From contig JAYMGJ010000514.1 in the NCBI GenBank assembly GCA_037178675.1, positions 1 through 64,000 on the forward strand: 64,000 nt of DNA. Reading direction: 5' to 3'. Positions 24,601-36,998 of the stretch are shown here, one piece after another; the first letter of the stretch is position 1, and each line of letters begins with the position of its first letter. Under the pieces are notes generated by a model. The model worked only from the letters and a program-made list of their open reading frames with translations. It was not told the DNA's origin and made no database searches. The DNA is from Scleroderma bovista (lineage: Eukaryota; Basidiomycota; Agaricomycetes; Boletales; Sclerodermataceae). Made by a program: the position numbers and the translations under genes.

Positions 24601-24989
24601 ACACACCTAAATTAGCAAACCGATTATCTAACATTTGACAGAAATTATTTTGGTGTCGTATGTTTGGTGTTAAATGGACTTTGGTAGAATAAACAAAGTG
24701 GGTTAGGGCAATTGTTCACAGGACACAAATTTTGGGCATGTACGGCTGATGTGAGATTTCTAACGTTCATCTGAGGTTGGGACTTGGTTCCACATATATT
24801 CGTGTGACATGACCACACACATGAGAAGTAACAATATTGCTTTGCTGGGGCTATGCCTCTATTCTGTACTCAACAACCTGAAAGTGCTAGTTGCTCATTT
24901 GTTGGGTGACAACCATCTAACATTTAGTAGTGTCCAAGCCATTAAGACAATTATGTAAAGTAGATTTGCATCAAACTGTACAAGTCATA

Positions 24990-25620
24990 CTAAATGCCAA
25001 ACTACGTATTATATAAGTCTTATGCCTGGTTGGGATTGGTGGTGTCATCAGTGTGGTGGTTGTGTTGGTGGCAGTGTTCATTGTCAGTGGTGGATGTTAC
25101 GTTGGTGGTTGGTGGAGGCGGTTTTAGGGCTGGGGTGTTGGTGGTCAGCATTGCACTGGTGCTTGAAGGCATCATTGTCGTATAGGCTTGTAGCCGCAGT
25201 TGTTGTGACGTTGGTGGTGGTGTGTTGGTAGCGGTGACGTGGCGCCACAGAGGACAAACATCGTGATGACTAATCATAACACATCCAAAATTTCTCAAGT
25301 CCCGTCATCCTCTCTCATCCTCCACCGCCAACGCAACGCCAACCACTGGCCACTACCAACAATGACACCACCATCAACACAACACTGATCACCACTACCC
25401 TACCACTGAGAATGACCGATGATGACGACTACACCACCACCAATGCAACACTGACCACCACCACCACTCTACCACGGACGACAATGATGCTACCACCACC
25501 ACTATTGACGACGACAACGGATGATGACCATACTGCCACCACTGATGACAATGATGATGACAACAACACCCAGGCATCCTACTATTTAGTTTATTTAGTA
25601 TTATCAATGCTACTATGATC
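24990..25620. repeat. GGT-rich then ACC-rich low-complexity pair
   Basis: The plus strand is dominated by GGT-type triplets at 25025-25240 and by ACC-type triplets at 25310-25570. The two halves are imperfectly complementary and could fold back. Long open frames here only reflect the biased composition. Confidence 0.5.
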
Positions 25621-26019
25621 ATACAATGTACATTACCCCAGACCACCAATTGAATATAAATGCTGGACAAGTAATATTATTTTGATGGGCTGAGACAAAC
25701 ATTTGTCTAACCTCAAATAATGGGGATAGTGAGAATCCAATGCCCTTGGCTCTAATGTTCGTCTGACCTCAGAGCAATGAGCACTCCACCCTTGATTTGT
25801 AACAAAGCTGTGACATTCTAAAAAATGCTGCAGGAGTGTATGTAAAAGTTGGTGGCCAAGCTTTGTGACAACTGATGCCTATACATTTCGAACCGCTCGT
25901 GTACTCTATGTATTTCACAATAGCCTAAATACCTTCGACGGAAATCACTGGGTTAGCCTTATCAGGACGTTCCCATGACCTAATCGCCATCTGGCGTTGG
26001 GTGAACCTTACACATGATT

Positions 26020-26460
26020 AGGTGTGTAGTACACTACAACAACACCACACAATATTGGTTGATCAATAGTCCGCATTTTTGGTAATCAGCACTACCACAC
26101 CAAGAGTACCCAACATTAGGTAATCAATACTACACATTTTTGGTAGTACACTACAACAACAACACTACACAACATTGGCCAATCAATAGTCCGCATTTTT
26201 GGTAATCAGCACTACCACACCAAGAGTACCCAACATTAGGTAATCAATACTACACATTTTTGGTAGTACACTACAACAACAACACTACACAACATTGGCT
26301 AATCAATAGTTCGCATTTTTGGTAATCAGCACTACCACACCAATAGAACACAACATTAGATAATCCAAGCTGCACATCTTTGGTAGTCAACACTATCACA
26401 TCAACAGTACACAATATTGCCTAATCAATGGTCCACATTTCTGGTAGTCAGCACAGTAAT
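26020..26460. repeat. Tandem array, 120-bp unit
   Basis: About 3.6 copies of a 120-bp unit, each containing TACACTACAACAACA, GTCCGCATTTTTGGTAATCA and CAACATTAGGTAATCAATAC. The copies beginning at 26101 and 26221 match exactly for the first 60 nt. The last copy is more diverged. They resemble subterminal repeats of a DNA transposon. Confidence 0.8.
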
Positions 26461-26489
26461 TTAATTCTGCAATGTGTATCAATTTTGGG

Positions 26490-27165
26490 TCTGACCCTGT
26501 TTTGCAATGGTTGACAACTTTTTTGCTCAACAGGCCTGACCCAGTTTTGCAGTACTTGACAACTTTTTTTCTCAACAGGCCTGACCCAGTTCTGCAATGT
26601 CAGCCTGACCCAGTTTTGCAATGCTTGACAACTTTTTCCTCAACAGGCCTGACCCAGTTCTGCAATGTCAGCCTGGCCCAGTTTTGCAATGCTTGACAAC
26701 TTTTTCCTCAACAGGCCTGACCCAGTTTTGCAATGCTTGACAACTTTTTTTCTCAACAGGCCTGATCCAGTTCTGCAATGTATATACAATGTCAGCCTGA
26801 CCCAGTTTTGCAATGCTTGACAATTTTTTCCTCAAAAGGCCTGACCCAATTCTGCCATGTCAGCCTGACCCAGTTTTGCAGTAATTGACAACTTTTTTCT
26901 CAACAGGCCTGACCCAGTTTTGCAATGTATCTACAACATCGGCCAGTCCCAGCTTTGCAACACTTGTCAATTTTTTTGTTCAACAGGCCTGACCCAGTTT
27001 TACAATGCTCCCACCAGTCCCAGTTCTGCAATTTTTATCAAACATCAGCCCATCCCAGTTTTGCAGTGATTAATGTCCCTCAGGCCTGTACCAGATTTGC
27101 AATAATAGAAAACATCGGCCTAGCCCAGTCTTGCAAGCATCGGCCGGCGTCGGCTAGTCCCACCT
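26490..27165. repeat. Tandem array around GACCCAGTTTTGCAATG
   Basis: More than ten degenerate copies of a unit of about 44 bp alternate CAGGCCTGACCCAGTTTTGC with GACAACTTTTTTCTCAA. Shorter units lack the second half. The array ends against the 3' end of the KDZ fragment and may mark where that gene was truncated. Confidence 0.8.
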
Positions 27166-27171
27166 TTACAG

Positions 27172-28746
27172 GCAAATGTACATGTCCGATGACCCACTTT
27201 TGTGAGGGCTTTTGACTGAACTATGTGCAAATGGGATAAATGAAAAAAGATGTTCAATGAGTGCAATGCTATATTTCTGTTGTTCGCCTGGAGTGTCAAT
27301 GTTGGTGAAGAAAAGTGGGATGTCATGGTGACAAATGAGTGCCATAATGCCAGTGTCGTCAAAGCAATCTATTGCCACCTTCTGCTTCTTGCCATCAGCC
27401 GCTTCATACGAGGTTTCGCATTGGTCAATTGCTTCATCGGGCACGGCCATGTTGCATTGTCGTGGAGGTCGCTTGCGTGCAGTATTGATCTGTCACCCGA
27501 CATCGTCGACCTGTGGCTTGGGAATAAAATAAACAGGATCATAAAAAGGCAGGCAGTCACCCGCAGAACGTCAGTGCCGATGGTGAAAGTTGCCGTCCAT
27601 GGCAACATGAATGTCTCCACCGTTATCCAACGGTCGCCTGAAGTCTTGACCACCAAAGCATGCAGGACATTGTTGTGCTAAAATTGGTGCACAGAAACCT
27701 CGGGAAAGATGTAGGCCGTGCTTGGTCGGTGAAGGTGAAGACGATAGCAGAGATAAGGGGTCTGGACGTGCCTTAGCGGCTTGGGTGACATTCCGACATT
27801 CCTACATTGTCTACGTTCTTTTCGATCTCAACCTGTAAGATATCATACCACTGGACGGCATGACCAAGGCTCCGACAAAACGGTTCAAGGATGGTTCCAC
27901 CCTGTCAGGTCACGGTTAAATACAACTACAATGATAATGGGTTACATACCTCTTTGTTTGTTACACAGAATCCTTGTCGAATATAGTGCGTGTGGAGCGC
28001 GGAGGCAAGAGCATTGATTGCATTGCAAGAACACTCAAAGAGCACACGGTAAAAGGCCAGAAGATCAACAGACACTGCCATGCGAGGTTGGAGTGGCGCA
28101 GTAGGGAATAGGCCGTTGCGGACAAGTAACTGCGGGAGGGTGGCACATCGGCAGTGCCAGACAGTGACAGATGAAAACACTACAGAGTTTTTAGTATCAT
28201 GACACAGCTTACAAGGCATGATAGGAACTGACAATCAAAATACAGGCAAGTGATGAGAGCAGATTGCTTCTCGCAATCCCGCAAACAGGCAGAAAGCGAG
28301 GGGATGGGTTGGGCAAGCAGCTTTCCAAGTGTCTCACCAAGATACTCTAAGTAAGGATGAATGATGGTGGGAATGACGGACTTCCAGTGGCTGAAGAAAT
28401 GGTCAAGGCAAGCCTTTTGCACAAGGGGAGGATGGTCGGCACGTTTGTGGACGCTGGTCTCTTCCACATCAGCAATGTCTATCATTTCAGTCTCTGTAAT
28501 GGAGCTTTCAAGAGCAGCATCTGGACCTGTTTCACATGCCAATGGTTGACGAGCCCCCTTGTGATTAAGGAGGTCGTCGAGGTGGGCGAGAAGGCGCTGG
28601 CACTTGCTGTTTTGACCTGGAAAAGAAACAAACGTTTGAGTCTTGCATGGATTTTTGACCTTTCGAGGAGAGGTAAAATGGCAACCAATCCCATTTGTTG
28701 TACAAGGGAGGGCAGCCCACGTGCCAGGCTTTGGCTTTGGGGTCAT
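27172..28746 (-). pseudogene. KDZ transposase with Cys cluster, truncated
   Basis: Begins at MTPKPKPGTWAALPC (28746). A helical N-terminal part is followed, after a probable intron, by WHCRCATLPQLLVRNGLFPT and PRMAVSVDLLAFYRVLFE, the cysteine cluster that accompanies Kyakuja-Dileera-Zisupton transposases. Further blocks are [26 protein letters not shown] (candidate catalytic Asp, near 27590) and CFDDTGIMALICHHDIPLFF, with NIDTPGEQQKY beyond. After LIEHLFSF the KDZ similarity stops and the tandem array begins, so the distal catalytic part is missing. Several exon joins need shifts I could not resolve. KDZ elements are a hallmark of mushroom genomes. Confidence 0.8.
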
Positions 28747-29152
28747 AGCAGAGAAAAGGTAAATGAGAGAGACAAAGATAAGAGAACACACCACACCTTA
28801 TGGACAGGGAACATTATGGCTGTAAAGGGCCGCCAATGACACTGAGGATGCTCTGCAGAGGGAGAGCAAGACTGGAGGGAGCGCAGCCAGAGGGCATGTA
28901 GATCGTTGATGGATGGTGGAGAGCATGGGTAGAGGGTAGGTAGAGGCATGCTGAAGAAGTGCCAACGGGTGAGGCTATCTTTAGAAATAATGTGGGAGTT
29001 GCCAGTGCAGATGGTTGGTCTGTGAGACGGGTTCTTCATGGCAAAAGAACCCTATCTAAATGACCTCTATTGCTACCGAGAACTAGTGCCTGAGGTGCTC
29101 CTGGGGGGAGCATTTGGACGTGGCCTGATCACCCAGCTGGAAAGCATATTAG

Positions 29153-29983
29153 TTAATGGCAGAAAAAGAAAAGATATAGATACAGTTTAGGGACAACTTC
29201 GAGTTCAACAATGGTTCCATCAATGATTTTGTTGTCATATTCAGTAGGAGGGATGATTTTGCCATGCAAGTCTTGAATATCGGGAACGTGAATAGTCACG
29301 CCAGACAGATTGTTCACATCAGCAAGTGCTTTGTAGCGCTTCTGTGGATTGGGCAAATCTTTGAGAAAAATGATACCTACAGTGAACGAACAAGTGAGTG
29401 CCAAATTTCATCAATATCTTGTCGATCACGTCTTACCACTGATTTTCTTCGGCGATTGCAAAGTTGTGCTACCGTATGGATTTCAAAGTTGCAGCCCTTA
29501 CTTTGCCTGCGAAGAATAAGTAAAGACAATAGACAAACATGATATTACTTACTAGGGCTGAGTGGAACGGATGGGAGAGATTCTTGAAAACCAAAAAAAT
29601 ATGCATGATGGGTTAAACATATACACACAAAATATTGCATACCTTCCAAGGCTGAGCGCGTTAACATTGTGTTTCTCACAGTATGATCTGGAATGTTGTG
29701 GAACAGGGAGACTGTGTCGAGTGTGAGATATTACATGATTCACCAAGCCCTGAGCAGTTTTGATCAGTAAATACTGAGATTCAGTCAAAAGATCATGTTC
29801 AGCAATTTTAAGCAGGACTTTGCAATGATGATATTGAGCACTCTGCAAAGACTGCAAAGACATAGTAACAGAAAGTGCATTGCATGTAATGCTAATAATC
29901 ATTCCATCATAGAAGACACAGACATTTTTTAAAACAGGGCAACAATGACACAGTAGCCGATGATTGTTTAAGGCAGAAGCCAA
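29153..29983 (-). other. Possible transposon accessory gene, unrecognised
   Basis: Two minus-strand open segments lie upstream of the KDZ remnant. The first (29552-29983) has a His/Cys-rich start (NNHRLLCHCCPVLKNV) and ends near KHNVNALSLGR. The second (29153-29404) has LPNPQKRYKALADVNNLSG and a likely beta-rich end (IIDGTIVELEVVPKL). They could be exons of one gene, whose 5' end borders the solo LTR insertion. I do not recognise the family. An element-borne accessory gene or a relic are both possible. Confidence 0.35.
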
Positions 29984-29984
29984 C

Positions 29985-30272
29985 TGTTGAAGTCACACGT
30001 GCACCCGGTGTAAACCGTCGACGAAGTGCGCACAAGACTGCGACCCATATTAGTGTAGACTTAGTAATAGTCCTCTTTAGAGTAGATGTTACATGTCACA
30101 CGTCACGCGTCACAGTCACACGTCACACTATTTGTTGTATATAAACAGTGTTCATCGCTTATATAATACAACAGCTCTTGACCAGCTACCGCTACCATCT
30201 CTGGTTGTGCACTCCACCCAACAGGTGAGTTGGAGTAGCAGTTCCTCTACGTACATAGGTATTGCTTCAACA
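29985..30272 (+). repeat. Solo LTR of the same copia family
   Basis: 288 bp, same ends and same length as the 5' LTR at 15025, flanked by the 5-bp duplication CCAAC (29980-29984 and 30273-30277). It is the product of recombination between the two LTRs of a second insertion. Confidence 0.93.
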
Positions 30273-30277
30273 CCAAC

Positions 30278-31224
30278 CAGTTGCAAAAGTTTCATGAATT
30301 CTCAACAACTGAAGGGTGTAAATGTGGGAAGTATAAAGGATCATAATAATGAGGATAATCATCAATAATGTGAGGTGTTTCGACAGGAGGACACATGGCT
30401 TCCTCCAAAACACACGCGGCATGGCAGGGTGCCTTCTTAATAAAAGGCCTAAAGAAAGTCAATATGGTGTACAAACACCATGACAAAAACATACATTTCT
30501 AGCAGAAGCATATGGCAGCAATGAAGAAGACTAATACTGGATGGACAGACCAACACTGTCAAAACATAAATGAAGGAAAAATAATTATAGTAGATGGCAT
30601 ACAGGAATGAGGCCGCAGTACGTAGAACCTGAAATGGGATACATTAGTATCGCTTGGAATGAGATTTATACCATGCTACAACATGCCAATATGGGACAGC
30701 GGTGTGTGGATCGAAAGGTGTGGGTCAACCAGTTACAACAAGCCACCATTCATTAATAATCAATCAACTGTACAGTCTGACCTAAGAAACTAGAAATAGA
30801 AAGGCTTTCACACACTACAGGTCCATTTGCAGGGCGCAGGACGTTTCTGGCAGATAAAACCCTCCCCCACTATCGTGGGAGTCGGGGATCTCCGCTGCGG
30901 CACACTCAGCATCAGCATGATGTCCAGTTTGTCACACTCAAGGCTGTATCTCTACCATTTCTGCACCAATTTTAACAGTTGAACTTCAGAGAACTTCAGC
31001 TTACTTGCATGTATTATTGTGATGTCAGTGTGAAGTGAGAATTTGTGTGTTTTAAAGATGTGTCCGACTTGGTGGACTGTCCGAAGTCTTGGTAACTGAG
31101 TGTACATAGTAAAAGAAGATAGTAGTAGAGGGACAAGACCAATAAATTAGTCAGAGAACAACCGACGAAAAAGTGGCACTCCATGTACAACTCCATTCCA
31201 TCTGCATTGTTAACCCTCGCTTGA
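30278..31224. other. Intergenic, no gene seen
   Basis: Between the solo LTR and the 3' end of HET gene A. The last 100-150 nt are similar to the sequence just after HET gene B (shared GCAGATGGAATGGAG-like text), so they belong to the duplicated HET unit. Nothing else is recognisable. Confidence 0.4.
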
Positions 31225-33582
31225 TCACCTATCTGTCTCGTCACCAGACCGTTCCTGACACAGGCCATCAGCACCTAGTACATTTGAGCTCCAAATAAAA
31301 GGCTTTGCGAAAGTGCAAAAAGATGTAGTGCTTGAGCCGGGCCAGCGAGGATCAGGGGGACATTGTACGACTCTTGTGATGAGATATCTATTGGTCAATC
31401 GGGTAGAGAGAGAAGTCAACAATGTTTTGATGTCGTCGTTATTTGGAAGTGACAGGCAAAGTGGTTTGTATAATTCGACAAAAGCGTGCACATTCAAGCG
31501 GGCCAAAACGTGGTCTCTATCTCCCTGGTACCCACCCTTTTGAGATACCTTGTGCTGCCTTGGGACAATGGGCTCCTTTAAAGGAAGCGACTCGAGGTCT
31601 GTAAAGATGTTTCCTTCGCAGTGAAAGTCCTCGCAGTCCGTAAAGCAACCGTAATCCCCCAGCTGTTCTCATAAGACTCGAGCAGAGTATGAAAAATATG
31701 TGTACTTACTTTTACACCCTCAGTTGCTTTTGAAAATTTCATGGAGGCCCCGTCAACGTGTAGCTCATAGCTATCCTGTGCCTTCCTATCGTGTATCATG
31801 AGAGCCCGCCAGTCACAGTTGGGATCGTCTGTTTTCTAACAACGGTAGTGTCAATGCTGATAGGAAGTGGTGTGTAAGCACAAGGAGGATTCCACCCACA
31901 TCAACATCAAACCCCGCCCATTCACCTGATACATTACCAAAGCTGGGATCCCGAAATACTTCAAACTTAACTCCACTCTTTCTTGAGCTCTTCCACACGA
32001 CGCAAGAAGTACGCAGAGTCAATTGATGGAGACGTGTTTGCATAATGCACACCCGACCATAACGTCCAGCTCCCGAACGCGCCTTATCCATGGAATGCGC
32101 ATGCTCTGGCGCTCTAGCTAGTATTTTGTCGTACGCACCCCAGGAATACACCGATGCAACGACATGTATCCAGTCCTGGCCAAAACATTGTCCGAAGCCC
32201 ACTGCAAAGCAATGATCAACTTTAGAATAGACTTTGACGCAAAGAGGATCGGTGCTGGTCAGGGTGAACGTATTTCCTGTGAATTTCTCTGGGTATGCGC
32301 CGCGATAAGTGAAGCCGTTCTCCGTGATTGCGCTGTCATCGATTTCGAATGCAGCGTTGCGATGCGATGTGTCTTGATATCTGAGATAGACTTGACGGAA
32401 CTGTAAAGTTCCCTCTAGACGAAACTCTAGCCTCCGTGTATATCTATAGTAATTGGATTCCCACAAGCCTAAAATGATGGCCACTGGTGGGCCCAATGGG
32501 CCAGAGCGACATGGCAGCCAGGCTTGGAAGACCGAGTCAGCGCCACGTATTGGACGGAGGAAGAGCCAGATTTGGATGCCGCGATTCGTGACGGGGAATG
32601 TGCTAAGTCGATCTTTCTTGGTCGAAGGGAGCTCTCCTTCTCGCACATTCTTTGAGAGAGATTCGACGAATTCGTCCGGGTCCATCAGTTCCATTTCAGA
32701 GCAGTAGCGGAAGACGCTTGGATCATCTGCAAGGATATTGCCAGTCCGCACTTCTCCTTCGTAGCAACTCCATGCAAAGATGCTCTGATCGTTCGATGTG
32801 CGGATGATCTCTAGCTGAAGACGGTGAAAAGCTTTCTTCCCCTCTCCATACAACATTGGCATATTCACGTCTAGCAGACCCATCAGAGAATAAGCTCTGT
32901 CCTCGACTCGAGTCGTCGTCCGATTGGCCGCCCACGACATGATTTGAGCAACGCACGGGCGGTCTCCGTAAAGTCCATCCGTCAGTATATACTCCGGAAC
33001 TCCCGTGATACTTTCCAAGGTGCGTGCAAGCGTTCTCTTGTCACCGATGTCCTGCCATTTTTTGTTGAAGAACTGGACATTGTTTGGCGCTATCATCTCT
33101 TGTAGTGTCCACCCCCGTGAGAACCACTCTGGCCAGCCGTTGGCATACTTATCGTTACGCGCAACAGGAAAGGATGAGTCGAGGACGTCGTGGAGGTACG
33201 CATAGCATATTTGCGCGTTTTCATACCACCGGTACATGGAATTGATAGCTTCAGAGAGCTCTGCGCTGCTTCGCTTGTCGATACAGCAAGTGTCCACCCA
33301 CAACCACTCGTACCCGTCCTTCTTAGCCTGCTTGCAGCTATCGAGAATCTTTCGATAGCCACCGCGCTGGCGTATTTCGTCTATTTTCTCCTCATCCATC
33401 TTCGCGAGTTCCACTATCTCGTCATATTCCACTTCTTGCCCGATCCATCGATGGGACAGAATCGCGTACTTCGCGATGTCATCATCGCAAAACTCGAGGA
33501 CCTTGGTTCTATGGTCCACTGGCTCTCTCTTTTCCATCAATCCATCCCTTTCAAGTAAGGCTTTCACGTTGATCAGGCGCAT
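31225..33582 (-). CDS. HET-domain protein, copy A
   Basis: Exons 31900-33582, 31710-31835 and 31225-31662 (introns of 64 and 47 nt) give 2247 nt, 748 aa. The HET domain (residues 1 to about 240) shows YAILSHRWIGQEVEYDE, YEWLWVDTCCIDK and FSRGWTLQEMIAP. A conserved follow-on block (RVEDRAYSLMGLLDVNMPML, YGEGKKAFHRLQLEIIR) is usual in basidiomycete HET proteins. The remaining C-terminal 400 residues are unrecognised and beta-rich in appearance. HET domains drive incompatibility cell death in ascomycetes; the role in mushrooms is largely inferred. The start is MRLINVKALL, shared by all copies. The 64-nt intron shows a one-base length difference from copies B and C that does not affect the frame. 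A TATA box is conserved upstream. Confidence 0.88.
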
Positions 33583-33759
33583 GCTGTAGAGGTCCACGTG
33601 TGTCACTCTTAGATTGTGACCAACAGCTGTAGAATGGTATCCATACCTCCTCTACTGAATTGGTGACAACCAAAAAATCGGACACAAATGCTCGAACGGG
33701 ACAGTAGACGTATTAGTTGTGGTGTTTCAGTCGGTTAGTTCTCTTTGGCTGGTCGACGT

Positions 33760-33765
33760 CTTATA
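33760..33765 (-). promoter_or_regulatory. TATA box of HET gene A
   Basis: TATAAG directly followed by GACGTCGACCAGCC on the minus strand. The same block occurs upstream of copies B and C, about 180 nt before the start codon, so it is part of a conserved HET promoter. Confidence 0.6.
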
Positions 33766-34056
33766 TGCGTTAAGAAGCAAGATAAATGATAACCGAACGG
33801 CACTCACAGCGAATTTCGTCTGCTTAATACTCTTGATTCAGTGAGGTCAATTTTAATGGGGTGGTAGAGACACAAGAATAAGACGTGTCATTTCTAGTCG
33901 AATGCCAGCACACAGCACTTGAAGCAACTGAGCGTCCAATCACATACGGGCGTCAAGTTAAGTGCAATGATTCATTGATCACTATGCAATTATACACACC
34001 GGGGATTTCAAGATTTTCCGGCAGTTTATAGTGCATTGAAAATGACAAATGACAAA

Positions 34057-34194
34057 TTTAAATTTTACTTTCACATTTCAATGCCCTTAAAATTTGAATT
34101 ATAGCAGTAGTTTGAGATTTTAATGGCAGTAAAATTTGAATCACAACAATAATTTTAAATTTTAATGCAGGTAAAATGTGAAAGTAAAATTTAA
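34057..34194. repeat. AT-rich palindrome
   Basis: Arms of about 45 bp (34057-34101 and 34150-34194) are nearly complementary, with the core TTTAAATTTTACTTTCACAT and its inverse. The composition is far more AT-rich than its surroundings. It resembles a small fold-back MITE upstream of HET copy A. No target duplication was found. Confidence 0.6.
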
Positions 34195-35239
34195 AACTAT
34201 CATAATAATTCGAGAAAGAACGACTATTTCCCTCCGAGCCTTTTGTCTGCCCAAGGGTGACTACTTACTCCTGGTCCCAAGATGTATCAAACAATTAGTG
34301 AACGGCTCCATCTAGCTTCAGCCCAGACTCCAGGACAGTACAATAGACCGATATTGGGAATCAGACAAACGGATCCACCGGGCATATCACAAAACCGCAT
34401 TTCACAACCACCGACCCAGCCTTCGTATCGATGTACCTGACCGTTCATTACTACCTACACTTCGCTGGCCGAGAGGTAGGCATTGCCGCATAGCCGAAAA
34501 TTCACCAACAAAGATCGTTGTATGATATACGTTGCCCAATTCCATACGTTGATCTCGACAGCAACAGAATCATTCTTCGAATTGACATGTATCCTCGTTT
34601 GTCTCAGGTCGTGGCATGCTTTCTCCTGACACGAGCCCCACTTACGACCCTTGACCCACAGATCGACGTCAACAATACTGCCTGTGCAAATTCAAATCCT
34701 TCCTCTCTTTCTCTGAACTCAACGGGGAACGATAGGCATCTGAGACGTGTAGCGGTGGGTCAATGGCATATAGTCCTTTGATGGAAACATCTTTTTTGTC
34801 GGCGTACAGAAAGTATGTCGGTTTTCAGTAGAACTTGGTAAGTGGGCCTCCTCCTGCTGTTGAGATAAAGATGTAGGTGTGGAGAGATGTGCGCCATGTG
34901 TGCGGACGTTGTAGCCTGATGGACAGTTGTTAGTTGGGAACCATTCCTGGATATCCATGAGTTACATGGTATTGATCGAGTTATGGCCGTCGCACTGCAG
35001 ATCCTGTAGTAGATCCTGTACATCTCACTCCCGGCACTGGCTTTGGAACGTTCTGAAGGGTGTTTGTTAGCAATTATATTGTAAGGTAGGGGATCTGACA
35101 GTGGCAAGGACAGTTTACACATCACTTACTTACATAACAGGGCTGGAAGGCACCGCGACAACGGGGTACATACCCACATGTGGTATGATGTCTTGATGCT
35201 GCGCCCGATGCATTGATGGCAGTGCGCTCCAATGTAACA

Positions 35240-35972
35240 CGTTCGATGTGCGGATGATCTCCAGCTGGAGACGATGAAATACTTTCTTCCCCTCTCCATA
35301 TAACATCAGCATATTCACGTCCAGAAGGTCCACCAGAGAATAAGCTCCGTCCTCCACTCGAGTCGTCGTCCGATTGGCCGCCCACGACATGATTTGAGCA
35401 ACGCACGGGCGGTCTCCGTAAAGTCCATCCGTCAGGATATGCTTGGGAACTCCGGTGATTTCTTTCAAGGTGTGTGCAAGTGTCCTCTTGTCACCGATGG
35501 CCCGTCATTCTTTGTTGAAGAACTGGACATTGATTGGCGCTATCATCTCTTGTAGCGTCCACTCCGGCCAACCACTGGCATACCTCTCATCATCAGGCAC
35601 AACAGTAAAGGATGGGTCAAGGACGTCGTGGAGGTATGCATAGCATACGTGTGTGTTTTCATACCACCGGTACATGGAATTGATGGCCTCAGACAGCTCT
35701 GCGCTGCTTCGCTTGTCGATACAGCAAGTGTCCACCCGCAGCCACTCGTACCCGTCCTTTTCAGCCTGCTTGCAGCTATCGAGAATCTTTCGATAGCCAT
35801 CGCACTGGCATATTTCGTCCCTCTTCTCTTCGTCCATCTTGGCGAGCTCGACTATGTCGTCATATTCCACTTCTTGTCCTATCCACCGGTGGGACAGGAT
35901 CGTGTACTTTGTGAAGTCATCATCGCAGAACTCGAGGACCTTGGCTCGGCGGTCCACTTGCTTTCTCTTTGG
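35240..35972 (-). pseudogene. HET-domain pseudogene, copy D
   Basis: Retains the HET core (LEFCDDDFTKYTILSHRWIG, VDTCCIDKRSSAEL) and the following block (RVEDGAYSLVDLLDVNML) up to LEIIRTSN, then loses similarity to the intact copies. Four lesions are visible. The 5' leader and first codons are deleted, which fuses promoter-like sequence to codon 16 or so at a short AAAGAGAA homology. Five residues (FSRGW) are lost in frame. A Trp codon has become TGA just after FFNKE. The C-terminal two thirds are missing. It lies tandem to copy A in the same orientation. Confidence 0.85.
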
Positions 35973-36059
35973 TTGGTCGATGTCAAATACTAGTATGCAT
36001 TGAGAAGCAAAGTAGATGATGACTGAACGGCACTCACAGCGAAGTTCGTTTGCTTGCAC

Positions 36060-36998
36060 CCTTGATCAATCGGTGGTGGTGGTAGAGGCACAGGAATAAG
36101 GTGTATCATTTAGCACATAGCAACGACTTGAGGCAACTGAGCACTCAATGATGACATACGGGCGTTAGTGTCAAAGACCGCCTGAGGTTCGATGGTCGAA
36201 ATGTCCACTTGGAATACAAAGAAGGTGTAGTTGGTGCCAGGTCGATGTGACGGTATGCTGGGCGTTGTGTCGGGCAATCTCCACGAGGATCGTCGCCGCA
36301 GAGAGGGGTAGCAGTCTGAGTAGACGAACTAGGTAGGAGAGTAGCAGGGAGCAGATTCGGATGTGTATCGCGTCATTGGCCCAAAGGCAAGGAAGATGAA
36401 ATGTTCGCGACGAGTGGAGTGGAGGGGGATGAAGTCAGCATCTAGAATGCACTGGGAACGAAGAGTGTATACGCGCTGAACGACCGGGGTGCACCTCCCA
36501 TCATCACTCACGTCGACGTGGAGTTAATTGGTGTCGACTCTATGCACTGCAAACTGATGAGTGGTGCTCTGGTCCAGCAGATCTGTCGTAGATATTCCTT
36601 GAATGTACACTATCCCTCAAGGCCTCAACAATAACTGCTGTATATTAGTGAGGACCAGCAAGTGGCGCTCCCAGCACGTCTCTGAACGGTTTGTTGTATA
36701 TCCCAAAGCGAGAGGACGACACATTGCAGAAGAGCTCCCGTTTGTGGCGACGAAGAATTGGAAAAGGGCGGGTGAGTTGTCTCCGTCGTGTATGCGGTGA
36801 CGTGTCGCCGATGGCCACGCAGGTGCGTACCAGGTGAAACACCTTGAGCGTACTATCTTCGAAGAGATCTCTATTTCGACTTCCAGCGTGCAGGATTCTT
36901 GTGGGAGTAGTTTGGATGTGTTGTGCACTTGCGAGTCTCTGTGAATCCCACGCCTTTGTTTACTTCGAACATGTTCTGAACGCGAGTTTTTTTTTACG
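36060..36998. other. Upstream region of the kinase gene
   Basis: 939 nt between the HET D promoter remnant and the kinase start codon. No gene is recognised. A T-run lies just before the ATG at 36999. The kinase promoter should lie here. Confidence 0.4.

Noticed and set aside
25020..25670. Val/Trp- and Thr-rich open frames on both strands
   Set aside because: They arise from GGT/ACC low-complexity sequence and have no domain features.
24990..26460. CRISPR-like regularly spaced repeats
   Set aside because: Units are contiguous 120-bp tandem copies without unique spacers, in a eukaryotic genome.
26472..26696. Repeat protein reading DPVLQ-LTTF
   Set aside because: It is the translation of a degenerate non-coding tandem array; the frame is not kept along the array.
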